DNA of 12,029 nt. Source: DASVEE01 sp036399695 (GTDB lineage: Bacteria > Acidobacteriota > Thermoanaerobaculia > Gp7-AA8). The translations under genes and the position numbers were made by a program. Within the stretch, counting starts at the first letter, position 1. Each line of letters opens with the position of its first letter. The stretch is taken from positions 1 through 12,029 of the forward strand of contig DASWMP010000236.1 of NCBI GenBank assembly GCA_036399695.1, in the 5' to 3' direction. Under the pieces are notes generated by a model. That model did not search any database and was not told the origin of the DNA. It was given only the letters and a program-made list of their open reading frames with translations. Below are positions 1 through 8,500 of this stretch, piece by piece.

Positions 1-139
1 CGTTGACTTTAGATGTGGGACAGACACTCTTGTCTGTCCCGTGCACCCGAACGGCCGCTTGTCTGGAGGAATGGACCTCGGGGGTGGGCCGGACAGACAG
101 GAGTGTCTGTCCCACATGAGGCAAACCTCTAAGTCAACG
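1..139. repeat. REPIN/MITE-like inverted repeat built from two palindromic hairpins
   Basis: Two nearly identical palindromes lie in inverted arrangement. The first has perfect 10-base arms GGGACAGACA (17-26) and TGTCTGTCCC (31-40) around a 4-base loop. The second has 9-base arms (91-99 and 104-112) around a 4-base loop. The symmetry extends further: bases 1-39 match the reverse complement of 91-139, including CGTTGACTT at the outer ends, except for an extra block of about 10 bases in the right arm near 119-128. The central spacer is about 50 bases (41-90). Paired short palindromes in inverted orientation are the layout of REPINs, which are moved in trans by RAYT-type transposases; a non-autonomous MITE is the alternative. 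No transposase is present here. The element may begin left of the window. Confidence 0.75.
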
Positions 140-231
140 CCATTGGAAGCACCGTGGAAATCAACGGCCTCACGCCGCGCACGGACGTCGTGCTCTTCGG
201 CCTGGAGCGCGACCAGGAGTCCGACGTCTCG
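133..231 (+). pseudogene. Possible gene remnant next to the inverted repeat
   Basis: In the frame starting at base 133 the conceptual peptide includes TVEINGLTPRTDVVLFGLER. Its codons end almost entirely in G or C (about 147-231), like the real genes in the window, and it reads like part of a beta-rich extracellular domain. After about base 231 the frame drifts into Pro/Arg-rich sequence without codon bias. Upstream it is closed by a TAA at 130, where the inverted repeat ends. There is no ribosome binding site. The simplest reading is a scrap of an old gene cut off by insertion of the repeat or by a deletion. I cannot name the family, and it could be chance. Confidence 0.25.
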
Positions 232-514
232 ATACCCGCCATTCATCGCGGCTTACCTCCCACGCCACCGCTGGATCTCGGGCGTCGAGCACGCGATCAC
301 CGTTGCGCCAGAACACGTCGGGGACCAACTCCGCATCCGGTTGGCTCGGCGCCTTCGTGCGGAGGCTTACGAAGACCGCGTCTCCGACCGGAAGCGCGCG
401 GAAGAGATGTGGGATCGAGCCGTTCGCCTGCTCCGTGACGTTTCGAAGACGAACGACCGGGAGGCTCCGGGCAGCCTCGCGGCTTGTCATCGGTCCCATA
501 GGTCCGATCGTCAC
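170..514 (-). CDS. Doubtful small hypothetical ORF downstream of lspA
   Basis: A 114-codon minus-strand frame opens with GTG at 514, 10 bases after the lspA stop codon; in-frame ATG codons lie a few codons further in. The first part (about residues 15-85) has plausible alternation of hydrophobic and polar residues, for example ALPVGDAVFVSLRTKAP. By hand count about 73% of third positions are G or C, lower than in the flanking real genes. The last third is an Arg/Pro-rich tail typical of antisense reading. I see no motif, signal peptide or membrane segment. A plus-strand frame over the same bases (about 233-547) has equal GC bias and cannot be excluded, so this may be non-coding or decayed. 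Function unknown. Confidence 0.25.
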   Translation of the reverse strand: MTIGPMGPMTSREAARSLPVVRLRNVTEQANGSIPHLFRALPVGDAVFVSLRTKAPSQPDAELVPDVFWRNGDRVLDARDPAVAWEVSRDEWRVSRRRTPGRAPGRRARRPCAA

Positions 515-524
515 CCCGCCGGGG

Positions 525-1034
525 CTACGCCGCTTCTTCGGCGTTGACCACCGCTGCCGGTTTCCGGCGCATGTCCAGAAACAGGAGCGCGATGCCTACG
601 CAGATCGCCGTATCGGCCACGTTGAACGCCGGCCAGTGGTGCTCGCGGCCGCCCCAGATCGCGTACACGTCCAGGAAATCCACCACGTAGCCAAAGCGGA
701 AACGGTCCACCAGGTTGCCGATGGCGCCGCCGAGGATCAGGTGGAGCGCAATCTGGAGCATGCGGTCGGTGACGGGGGAGCGGAGCGCGTAGACCACCAC
801 CACCGCGAAGACGATCAACGCCCCGCCGTTCAGCAGCAGTGGCACCAGGCGCGATTCGGCGTTGGCGCCGATGCCGAACGCCGCGCCGGGGTTGCGCACG
901 TGCACGAGCTGGAAGAGGTTGGGGATGACGGGGATGGCGTCGTGCAAGTGGATGCGGGCGAGCACAAGGGCTTTCGTCCAGAGGTCGAGGATGAGGACCG
1001 CGGCCGTGATGACGAGGTAGCCGGCGCGCGTCAC
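525..1034 (-). CDS. lspA: Lipoprotein signal peptidase (signal peptidase II)
   Basis: LspA is the inner-membrane aspartyl protease that cleaves the signal peptide of diacylglyceryl-modified prolipoproteins just before the lipidated Cys (EC 3.4.23.36). The protein is 169 aa, normal for the family. Hydrophobic segments near residues 5-24, 63-84, 92-110 and 136-154 fit the four-helix topology. Conserved motifs are D17-xx-T-K, NPGAAFGI (48-55), G-N107-LVD110-R and F-N138-VAD141. D110 and D141 are the expected catalytic pair, matching the two essential Asp known from Bacillus subtilis. I chose the GTG at 1034 because it overlaps the ispG stop codon and an AGGAG lies 11 bases upstream (1046-1050). 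Longer upstream starts run only through ispG antisense-like Arg/Pro sequence. Translation is probably coupled to ispG. It ends in TAG at 525. Identification is secure; only the start is inferred. Confidence 0.96.
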   Translation of the reverse strand: MTRAGYLVITAAVLILDLWTKALVLARIHLHDAIPVIPNLFQLVHVRNPGAAFGIGANAESRLVPLLLNGGALIVFAVVVVYALRSPVTDRMLQIALHLILGGAIGNLVDRFRFGYVVDFLDVYAIWGGREHHWPAFNVADTAICVGIALLFLDMRRKPAAVVNAEEAA

Positions 1035-2197
1035 GACGCTTTCTTCTCCTCGATCAGGCGATCGAGCTCGAAGCGGAGGCGGCCGAGGATCTCGTCGTAC
1101 GTGTAGTGTCCGAGCGACTCCGGGCCGCGCTTGAGATTGACGAAGCTGGGGGCGCACCACATGCCGAGGTCGGCGTCATCGGTCTCGCCGGGGCCGTTCA
1201 CACGGCAACCCATCACGGCGATGGTGATGTCGTGCTCCTTGGCGTACTCCGTCATCTCGCGCACGTTGAGGGCGAGCTCGATGAAGGCCTCGTTCTCGAC
1301 GCGCGAGCACGACGGGCAACTGATGATGTTCAGCCCCTTGTGCTCGAAGCGGGGCACGGAGCGGAAGCGGCCGGACTGGATGTCGTCGAGGATCTGGCGG
1401 CCGACGGTGATCTCCTGCCCCTTGTTCTCGAAGGGGAGAGTGAGGGAGACGCGGATCGTGTCGCCGATGCCCTGGGTCACGAGCTGTTCGAAGGCGATGC
1501 GGGTCTTGATGATGCCGTCGGGCGGCATGCCCGCCTCGGTGACGCCGAGGTGGAGAGGGACGTCGGGACGGGCCTCGGCGAAGCGGACGTTCGCGTCGAT
1601 GACCTTGTTCGGATCGGAGTCCTTCAGCGAGACGCAGTACTGATCGAAGCCGATCTCGTCGAGGATCTGGCAGTGATCGAGGGCGGACTCGAGCATCGGG
1701 GCGATCGAATCCTCCTTGTCGTACTTGGCGAGCTTGTCGGGGTCGACCGAGCCGGCGTTGACGCCGATGCGCATCGCGCAGCCGTGATCGCGGGCCACGT
1801 CCACCAGGTACTGCACCTTCTGGCGGATCGTCTTGTCCCGCTCGATGTGGTACAGGTGGCCGGGGTTGTAGCGGAGCTTCTGGACGAGCGGCGCGACCTT
1901 CTCGGCGAGGCGGTAATTCTCCTGCAGGTCGATCGAGAGGTTCGCGTTCGGACGGGCGTTGCGGATGACCGCGAGGGCGGCCACGTCCTTCGGATTGTCG
2001 ACGGCGATGCGGATCACGTCTGCGCCGGCTGCTTCGAGCAGCTCGACCTGGCGGATCGTCGCCTCTACATCCTGTGTCCTGGTCGCGGCCATGGACTGAA
2101 CGGCGATCGGATTAGTCCCGCCGATCTTCACATTGCCAATACGGATTTCGCGCGTCTGTCTCGGTTTCACGGCCTGCGTAACGTATCGGTTCAGCAA
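1031..2197 (-). CDS. ispG: 4-hydroxy-3-methylbut-2-en-1-yl diphosphate synthase (MEP pathway)
   Basis: IspG (GcpE) is a cytosolic [4Fe-4S] enzyme that converts methylerythritol cyclodiphosphate to HMBPP, the penultimate step of the MEP isoprenoid pathway. The protein is 388 aa, the short bacterial form: a TIM barrel in about residues 15-280, then the cluster domain. The cluster ligands are visible: C294 and C297 in ISCPSCSRVENE, C331 in VMGCRVNGPGE, and E338, spaced as the Cys/Cys/Cys/Glu ligands of the Escherichia coli enzyme. The IAVQSM motif (31-36) is near the N-terminus. The start used is TTG at 2197, with GGA about 7 bases upstream; no in-frame ATG occurs before residue 36, and a GTG at codon 10 is the alternative. 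The TGA stop overlaps the lspA GTG, so the two form an operon. The gene diverges from the giant repeat gene. Electron donor preference cannot be read from the sequence. Confidence 0.97.
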   Translation of the reverse strand: MLNRYVTQAVKPRQTREIRIGNVKIGGTNPIAVQSMAATRTQDVEATIRQVELLEAAGADVIRIAVDNPKDVAALAVIRNARPNANLSIDLQENYRLAEKVAPLVQKLRYNPGHLYHIERDKTIRQKVQYLVDVARDHGCAMRIGVNAGSVDPDKLAKYDKEDSIAPMLESALDHCQILDEIGFDQYCVSLKDSDPNKVIDANVRFAEARPDVPLHLGVTEAGMPPDGIIKTRIAFEQLVTQGIGDTIRVSLTLPFENKGQEITVGRQILDDIQSGRFRSVPRFEHKGLNIISCPSCSRVENEAFIELALNVREMTEYAKEHDITIAVMGCRVNGPGETDDADLGMWCAPSFVNLKRGPESLGHYTYDEILGRLRFELDRLIEEKKAS

Positions 2198-2285
2198 AGA
2201 TTTCCGGCGAACGGGGCGTTTGCTCGGCCCTTCGATAATGGAATTCCCGCCAGTCTCACAGTGCCGAATCAGTCACAAAATTACC

Positions 2286-2314
2286 TTGCCTTCAGGGATT
2301 TCATCCGTTAGGTT
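2286..2314 (+). promoter_or_regulatory. Candidate sigma70-type promoter for the giant gene
   Basis: TTGCCT (2286-2291) and TAGGTT (2309-2314) are separated by 17 bases and each shares four of six positions with the vegetative consensus. Transcription from here would give a 5' leader of roughly 170 bases containing the two dyads described below. Matches this weak occur by chance, so this is a suggestion. Confidence 0.25.
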
Positions 2315-2329
2315 CTCTCACAGAGAGAG
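2313..2329 (+). promoter_or_regulatory. Short dyad at the putative transcription start
   Basis: CTCTC (2315-2319) and GAGAG (2323-2327) form a perfect 5-base dyad around ACA, extendable to 7 pairs with one G-U. It sits on the -10 and start of the candidate promoter, where an operator or a small leader hairpin would be. The sequence is low-complexity (CT/GA), so chance is possible. Confidence 0.2.
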
Positions 2330-2371
2330 TGTGTGTGGCGGGTGGTTTTCCCGGTAATTCGCAGGCTGTAA

Positions 2372-2400
2372 GGTGAGCAGGCCCGGTCCGTCTGCTCGCT
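2372..2400 (+). promoter_or_regulatory. Hairpin in the leader of the giant gene
   Basis: GAGCAG (2375-2380) and CTGCTC (2392-2397) are perfectly complementary. The stem extends to nine pairs as RNA (GGUGAGCAG with CUGCUCGCU) if two G-U pairs are allowed, closing an 11-base loop. It lies about 90 bases before the start codon. It could be a leader RNA structure or a palindromic protein-binding site. There is no T-run after it, so it is not a standard terminator. Confidence 0.35.
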
Positions 2401-2478
2401 TCCGACAATCCGATCGTCCATTCCCCAGGGTCACGTTTCCCATGCGCGAGCTTTCTCTGGTGCCAAGAGGGATCGCTC

Positions 2479-2485
2479 GGAGAGG
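2479..2485 (+). promoter_or_regulatory. Ribosome binding site of the giant gene
   Basis: GGAGAGG ends five bases before the ATG at 2491. It is the best Shine-Dalgarno match in the region and, with the signal peptide that follows, fixes the start. Bases CGAGC (2446-2450) can pair with GCTCG (2475-2479), placing the 5' edge of the site next to a potential hairpin that could modulate initiation. Confidence 0.7.
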
Positions 2486-2490
2486 CCTGA

Positions 2491-2580
2491 ATGTCCATCC
2501 CGTCCCGGGTTCCCACCTGGCCGCGACTGCTCGTCGTGGCGCTGATCCTTCTCGTTTCCACTACGGCTACGGCCTGGGCG
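2491..2580 (+). other. Sec signal peptide of the giant protein
   Basis: The first 30 residues have a short Arg-containing n-region (R6, R12), a hydrophobic core (L13-V22) and a polar c-region ending A28-W29-A30, an A-x-A site for signal peptidase I before Q31. C33 follows shortly after, but the residues before it (A-Q-S) do not form a lipobox, so lipoprotein processing is unlikely. It indicates export across the inner membrane. Confidence 0.9.
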
Positions 2581-5500
2581 CAGAGTTGCCCCCCGCCGGT
2601 CATCGTGCAGATTGGCGGCTCGAATCCGAGCTGTGCCGGTCAGGCCGTGACGCTCGACGCCGGTGACGGCTACGCGGGCTATCTCTGGTCGAACGGCGCC
2701 ACCACGCGCATCATCACGGACACGCCGCCGGCCGATACCACGTACACGGTCACGGTGACGGACGCGAACGGTTGCAGTGTCACGTCGCCGCCGCTGACGG
2801 TCGACGTCCACGGCGCCGTGCCGGCCATCGACGGGGCCACGGAGGTCTGCCCAGGCAGCACCGGCTACGCCTGGCTGACGCAGTACTACGTCTCGCACGT
2901 CTGGACGATCAGCGGAGGCACGCTCACGTCGAATGCAACCGATTCGACGGCGAATTTCCAGGCCTCCGCCGGCAGCAGCCAGGTCGTCCTGACGGTCACG
3001 GTGACGGACGAAGACGGCTGCACCATGACGAACAGCCGGACGGTGCAGGTCGGCGCCGTCGAGTCGCTGCCGATCCAGGCCGACTCGACGGCCTGTCCGG
3101 GCGGCGTGCAGACGGCGGTGGCCTACGCGTATCCGGGGGCAACGTCGTACCTCTGGTCGATCAGCGGCGGCCGTTTCATCGGGCCGGTGAACGGCACGAC
3201 GGTGCAGTACGTGGCCGATCTGTCGGGCACGGTGCATCTCGAGGTGTCGGCGGAGACCGGGACCGGCTGCAGCGGTCACGGAGTCAAGGATCTGCCGATC
3301 CAGGGTGTGCCCATCGAAATCATGTACTCGGAGAAGGCCTGTCCCGGTCAGCTCAACTGGCTGGCAGCCAGCGGCGTTCCGTACGACGCGCGCTGGGAGT
3401 GGACGGTCGCCAACGGGCAGATCGTCGGACCGACGCATCAGTCGGCAATCCAGTACATCCCCACCGGAGGCGGTCCGGTCGTGGCGACGGTGAAGTACTC
3501 GACGCCGAACAACGGCTGCGTCACGACCAAGACCGTCACTGTGCCGGTGGAACCGGAGCTTCATCCGCAGCTCACCGCCAGCGTCCCCTCGATGTGCCCG
3601 AACGGCATGGCCACGGTCACGATCGCGGACGCGTCGTCGTGGGATGGCGTCTACTGGTACACCAACGCGCCGAACGGCTCGGCCGCCTTCCCCGGTTACC
3701 TCAACATCTACTCCGGCGGGCCAGGGGAGATCCTCGTGCGCGTCGAGGCCTGGAAGAACGGCTGCTCGTTCAAGTCGTCGCTGACGATCCCGGTGGCGGT
3801 GCCGAGTGCCGCGATCTCGATGCCGAGCGCCGTCTGCGGCAACAGCACGTTCATCGCGCGGGCAGCCGATGCCGGCGCCGGCGCGGCGTACGTCTGGAAC
3901 GTCACGGGCGGAACGCTCGTGTCGTCGAACGGCAACACGGCCACGATCGCCGTCCCGGCGAGCGGCTCGCTGTCGGTGGGCGTCTCAGTGACGAACGCTT
4001 CCGGTTGCAGCGCCAGCGCGAGCGCCACGGCCACCATCGGCACGACGCTCGCGCCGACGGTGCTGTTCAACAACGCCTGTAATGCCGATCCGACGATCGC
4101 CACGATCGGCGACGCGGAGAACTACACGTCGATCGCCTGGTCGATCACCGGCGGCAGCATCGACGGCCCGATCAACGGCCCGTCGGTCGTCTACACGACC
4201 GCCAGCGCGACGCCGGCGCAGCTCACGGCCACGGTGACGAACGCCGCCGGCTGCAGCGGCTCGGTCACGGTCGCGGCGCCGGCAGGACGCGCGGTGCCGC
4301 TCCCGGTCCTCGCGTTCAACGGTCCGGTCTGCGGCGTCGGCGGCACGCAGTCCGTCCAGATCACGAACGCTTCGCTGGTGAACCCGCAGTGGACCCTGAC
4401 GAACGCCGTCGTGGACCCGTACCAGTACTCCCCGGACGCAATCTCCTTCGTGGTGACGGGGAACGGACCGGTCACGGCCACGGTGACGGGGCTCTCGGAC
4501 GGCTGCCCGGTCTCCGCCTCCGCCACGGCGGTGCTCGAGCCACCCGCGCCGCTGACCATCAGCCCCTCCGTGACCACGCTCTGCGGCTTCAACGCGGCCG
4601 CCTCCGCGACCGTGGCGCCGTACGACCTCGGCACCGGATCGCTCTACTGGTCCATCGAGAACGGCGTCATCGACGGCTCCGCCTCCGGCCTGACGGTGAA
4701 CTTCCGCGGCTTCAACAACCCGGTGCGCCTGAAGGTGACGCGCGGTGGTTGCGACACGCCGGCGACGATCGAGATCCCGCTGGCCGAAGGGCCGAAGATC
4801 ACGGTGGACGTCGCCTCCATCTGTCCTTATGACGGCGTCGGGCGCGCCTCGGTCAGCGGCAGCTTCCCGGGCCTCGAGTGGCTGGTCACGAACGGTGAGA
4901 TCGTGACGAACGAAGGGAACGCCATCACGTTCCGCGCGACCTCGGGTAACTCACCGGTCACTGTGTACGCGTCCCTCATGAACGGCGGGGGCGGCTGTAC
5001 TCCGTCCGACAGCGTCACGGTGCCGATCCGCACGATTTCCCAGCCGTCGATCACGGTCGACAAAGCGTCGATCTGCCCGTACGACGGCACCGCCACGGCG
5101 ACGGTCTCGGGCACCTGGGCCACGATCGAGTGGTTTGTCTCCAACGGCACGATGGTTTCGCAGAGCGGGAACAGCATGACGTTCCGCTCGGCCACGGCGG
5201 CATACCCTGTGTACGTGTACGCGAACGTGCAGGACGCCGGAGGGTGCCGCACGTGGCAGCAGTCCACGATTCCGATCCGGGTGATCGAGCAGCCCACCAT
5301 CACGGCCGACAAGGCGTCGATCTGCCCGTACGACGGCACCGCCACGGCCACGGTCTCGGGCACGTGGTCGACGATCGAGTGGTATGTCTCGAACGGCACG
5401 ATGGTGTCGCAGAGCGGGAACAGCATGACCTTCCGCTCGTCGACGTCGTCCGAGCCGGTGTACGTGTACGCGAACGTGCAGGACGCCGAAGGGTGCCGCA

Positions 5501-8500
5501 CGTGGCAGCAGTTCACGATGCCGATCCGCGTGATCGCGCCGCCGGTCATCACGGCCGACCAGGCGTCGGTCTGCCCGAACGCCGGCACTGCCACGGCGAC
5601 GGTCTCGGGCACGTGGGCCTCGATTCAGTGGTCCGTCTCGAACGGCACCATGCTGTCGCAGAACGGCAACAGCGTCACGGTGCGTTCGACGTCGTCGTCC
5701 GAGCCGGTGGCCATCTCGGTGAGCGTGCAGGATACGGAGGGCTGCCGCGCGATTCAGTCGCTCACGATCCCGCTCAGCGTCACCGAGCCGCCGGTGCTGA
5801 CCAGCAACCATGAGTCGATCTGCGCCAACAGCGGCACGGCCACCGTGACGGTCCAGGGTACCTGGTCGCTCGTCAGCTTCCCCGATACGATTCCGAATGC
5901 CGAGATCGTTTCCGAGAACGGCAACAGCATCACGATCCGCTCCACGTCGACCGAAGCCGTGACCGTCCCGGTCATGGTGCAGACCGCGGACGGCTGCTTC
6001 GCCTCAGGCAGCATCACGATCCCGGTGCAGGTGGTCACGGCGCCGGCGATCACGGCCGACGGGCCGCTGAGCATCTGCGCGGGCGGCTCCGTCACGCTCA
6101 CCTCGACGGCTGCCGATTCGTACCTCTGGTCGAACGGCGCCACCACGCAATCGATCGTCGTGACGGAGCCGGGCACGTTCACCGTCACCGCGACGGTGAA
6201 CGGCTGCTCCGCCGGCTCCGCGCCGCTCCAGGTTACGGCGGGCGGCGGCGGTTCGGTGACGATCACGGCGCCGGATCAGGCGTGCCGTTCGACGACTCAG
6301 TCGGCGAGCGCGCCGTTCTACCCCATGGCCACGTATCAGTGGACGATCTCGGGTGGCACGTGGACGGGCGGTACCGCGCCAGCCGGTCCGTCCGTATCGT
6401 TCGTGGCGAACAGCAGCGGCAGCGCCGTCGTGCTCGGCGTGACGATCACGAAGGCGGGGGAGAGCTGTGCGTACACCGGCTCGGCCACCGTGCCGCTGGT
6501 CGGACCGCCGCCGGCCTCGCTGCTCAATCCCACGGCCGAGGTGTGCGAGACCGGAACCTTCACGCTGACGGCCGTGGACGCGGGTCCGGGCGCCGTTTAC
6601 GAGTGGAGCTTCGGCCGCGCGCAGGTGGTGTCGGGGCAGGGTACTCGCACCGTCACCGGAACCGTCACTTCCCCCGGTCCCTACGTGCAGGTGACGCTGA
6701 AAGTAACGCGAGCGGGTTGCAGCACCACCGGGACCACGGACGTTCACATCGAGCGTCTCGGCAGCCTTACGACGAGCGGTTCGACGACCTTCTGTGAGGG
6801 CGGCAGCGTGACGCTGAATGCGCCGTCGTGCGGCGGCTGCACGTATTCATGGTCGACCGGGGCGACGACGCGCTCGATCGTCGTCACGACCGGCGGCAAC
6901 TACAGCGTCACGTCGACGTCGCCGAGCGGCTGCACGAAGACGGCATCCCGTGTCGTCACCGTCAACACGCCGCCGCCCACGCCGGCCATCACCGCCGGCG
7001 GTCCGACGACGTTCTGTGAGGGGGGCAGCGTGACGCTGACCGCCCCGGGCGGCTACACGTATCTCTGGTCCAACGGTGCAACCACGCAGTCGATCAACGC
7101 CACGCAGTCCGGCAGCTACACCGTGACTGTGACGAGCAACGGCTGCTCCGCGACGTCGGCGCCGATTGCCGTCACGGTCAATCCGAAGCCCGCCGGCAGC
7201 ATCAGCCCGGCCGGCCCGCTGGCCATCTGTGCCTACAACTACGTGACGCTGACCGCACCGGAAGCAACCTCGTACCTCTGGTCGAACGGGGCGACGACGC
7301 GCAGCATCAACGTCGCGTCCAGCATGGCCGGCAACTACAGCGTCACGGTGACGAACGCCAGCGGCTGCAGCACCACGACGGCGCCGGTCGCCGTCACCGC
7401 CGGCGCCGACGTGCCGCAGCCGACGCTCACCGGCTACGGCAAGGTCTGCCCGAACACGACCAACGTCATCACGATCGACGATCCGAGCTACGTCTCGTTC
7501 CAGTGGTCGATCGCAGGCGGCACGATCAACGGAAGCACGACCGGCCGCGCCGTCTCCTACACCGCGCCGGCCAGCGGCACGGTCGAGCTGCAGTGCATCG
7601 TCACGCATACGTCTGGCTGCGTCAGGACGAGCTCCTTCACCGTGCAGGTCGCGGTGCCGGATGCCACCTTCACGCTGCCGTCGAATCTCTGTCCCGGTTC
7701 CGACTACGGGATCAGCATGCCCCAATGGGGCCCGGGCGCCACCTATAGCTGGACGGTCAGCGGACCGGCCACGTTCACCCCGACCGGCGGCGACTACGGG
7801 AACCAGGGCATGCTCCACCTGACGGGTGAGGCCGGGACGCTGACGATGACCGGCACGGTGGTGACGCCGACCGGCTGCAGCGCGACGTACACCTCGTCCA
7901 CGGAGATTCGCCCGGTCGCGCCGTTCACCATCGACACGCCGGACGCCGTCTGTAACGCGACAGGAAACACGGCGAGCGTGACGGCCGAGGGGGCGACGAG
8001 CTACTTCTGGTCGATCACCGGCGGCACGATCGTCGGGTCGCGCACCGGCAGCTCCGTCACGTACGACGTCACGGCGGCGCAGGCGACGCTGAGTGCCCAG
8101 GTGTCCAATGGCACCTGCACGCGGTCGGTCTCGAAGAGCGTCGCGAACCAGAGCACGCCCCCCGTCATCACTTACAGCCGCCCCACCCCGCAGTTCTGCC
8201 CCGGCGAGACGATCACGCTCACAGCCCCCGCGGGTCAGGCGTCGTATCTCTGGTCGAATGGCGCCACGACGCGCTCGATCGTCGTCGACCAGACCGGCAC
8301 GTACACCGTCACAGTCACGACCACCGGCGGCTGCTCGCTGACGTCGGCGCCGCTCACCGTCACGATGCGCGACGTCCCGGCGCCGGTGCTGACGGTCGCG
8401 CCGTCACCGCTGTGCGATCAGACGCAGACCTTCACCACGACGGTGACGAACCGTTCGGCCTTCCAGATCGTGCACTGGCAGAGCGCCACGGCCGCGCTCA

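Larger units (their letters stand above)
2198..2490. other. Divergent intergenic region between ispG and the giant gene
   Basis: This 293-base stretch separates two divergent genes and must carry the promoters for both. It is visibly less GC-rich than the genes around it. I see no convincing small gene: frames here lack GC-biased third positions. On the minus strand, about 40 bases before ispG, CATTAT (2240-2235) is a weak -10 candidate without a good -35, beside the palindrome GGAATTCC (2239-2246). Plus-strand elements are listed separately. No riboswitch consensus that I know is recognisable. Confidence 0.6.

Noticed and set aside
17..40. Hairpin as a Rho-independent terminator of the ispG-lspA operon
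   Set aside because: No T-run follows it on the minus strand, it lies almost 500 bases past the lspA stop, and its mirrored partner at 91-112 fits a repeat element better.
514..524. CCCCGCCGGGG palindrome after the lspA stop
   Set aside because: The dyad has a one-base centre, so no stable hairpin can form, and no T-run follows.
303..2311. Plus-strand frames of 267 codons (303-1106) and 401 codons (1106-2311)
   Set aside because: They lie antisense to lspA and ispG, whose motifs and catalytic residues are clear. The composition is typical of antisense translation.
2491..2592. Lipoprotein lipobox at C33, tempting because lspA is nearby
   Set aside because: The three residues before C33 are A-Q-S, without the Leu-like residue needed at -3, whereas A-W-A before Q31 is a good signal peptidase I site.
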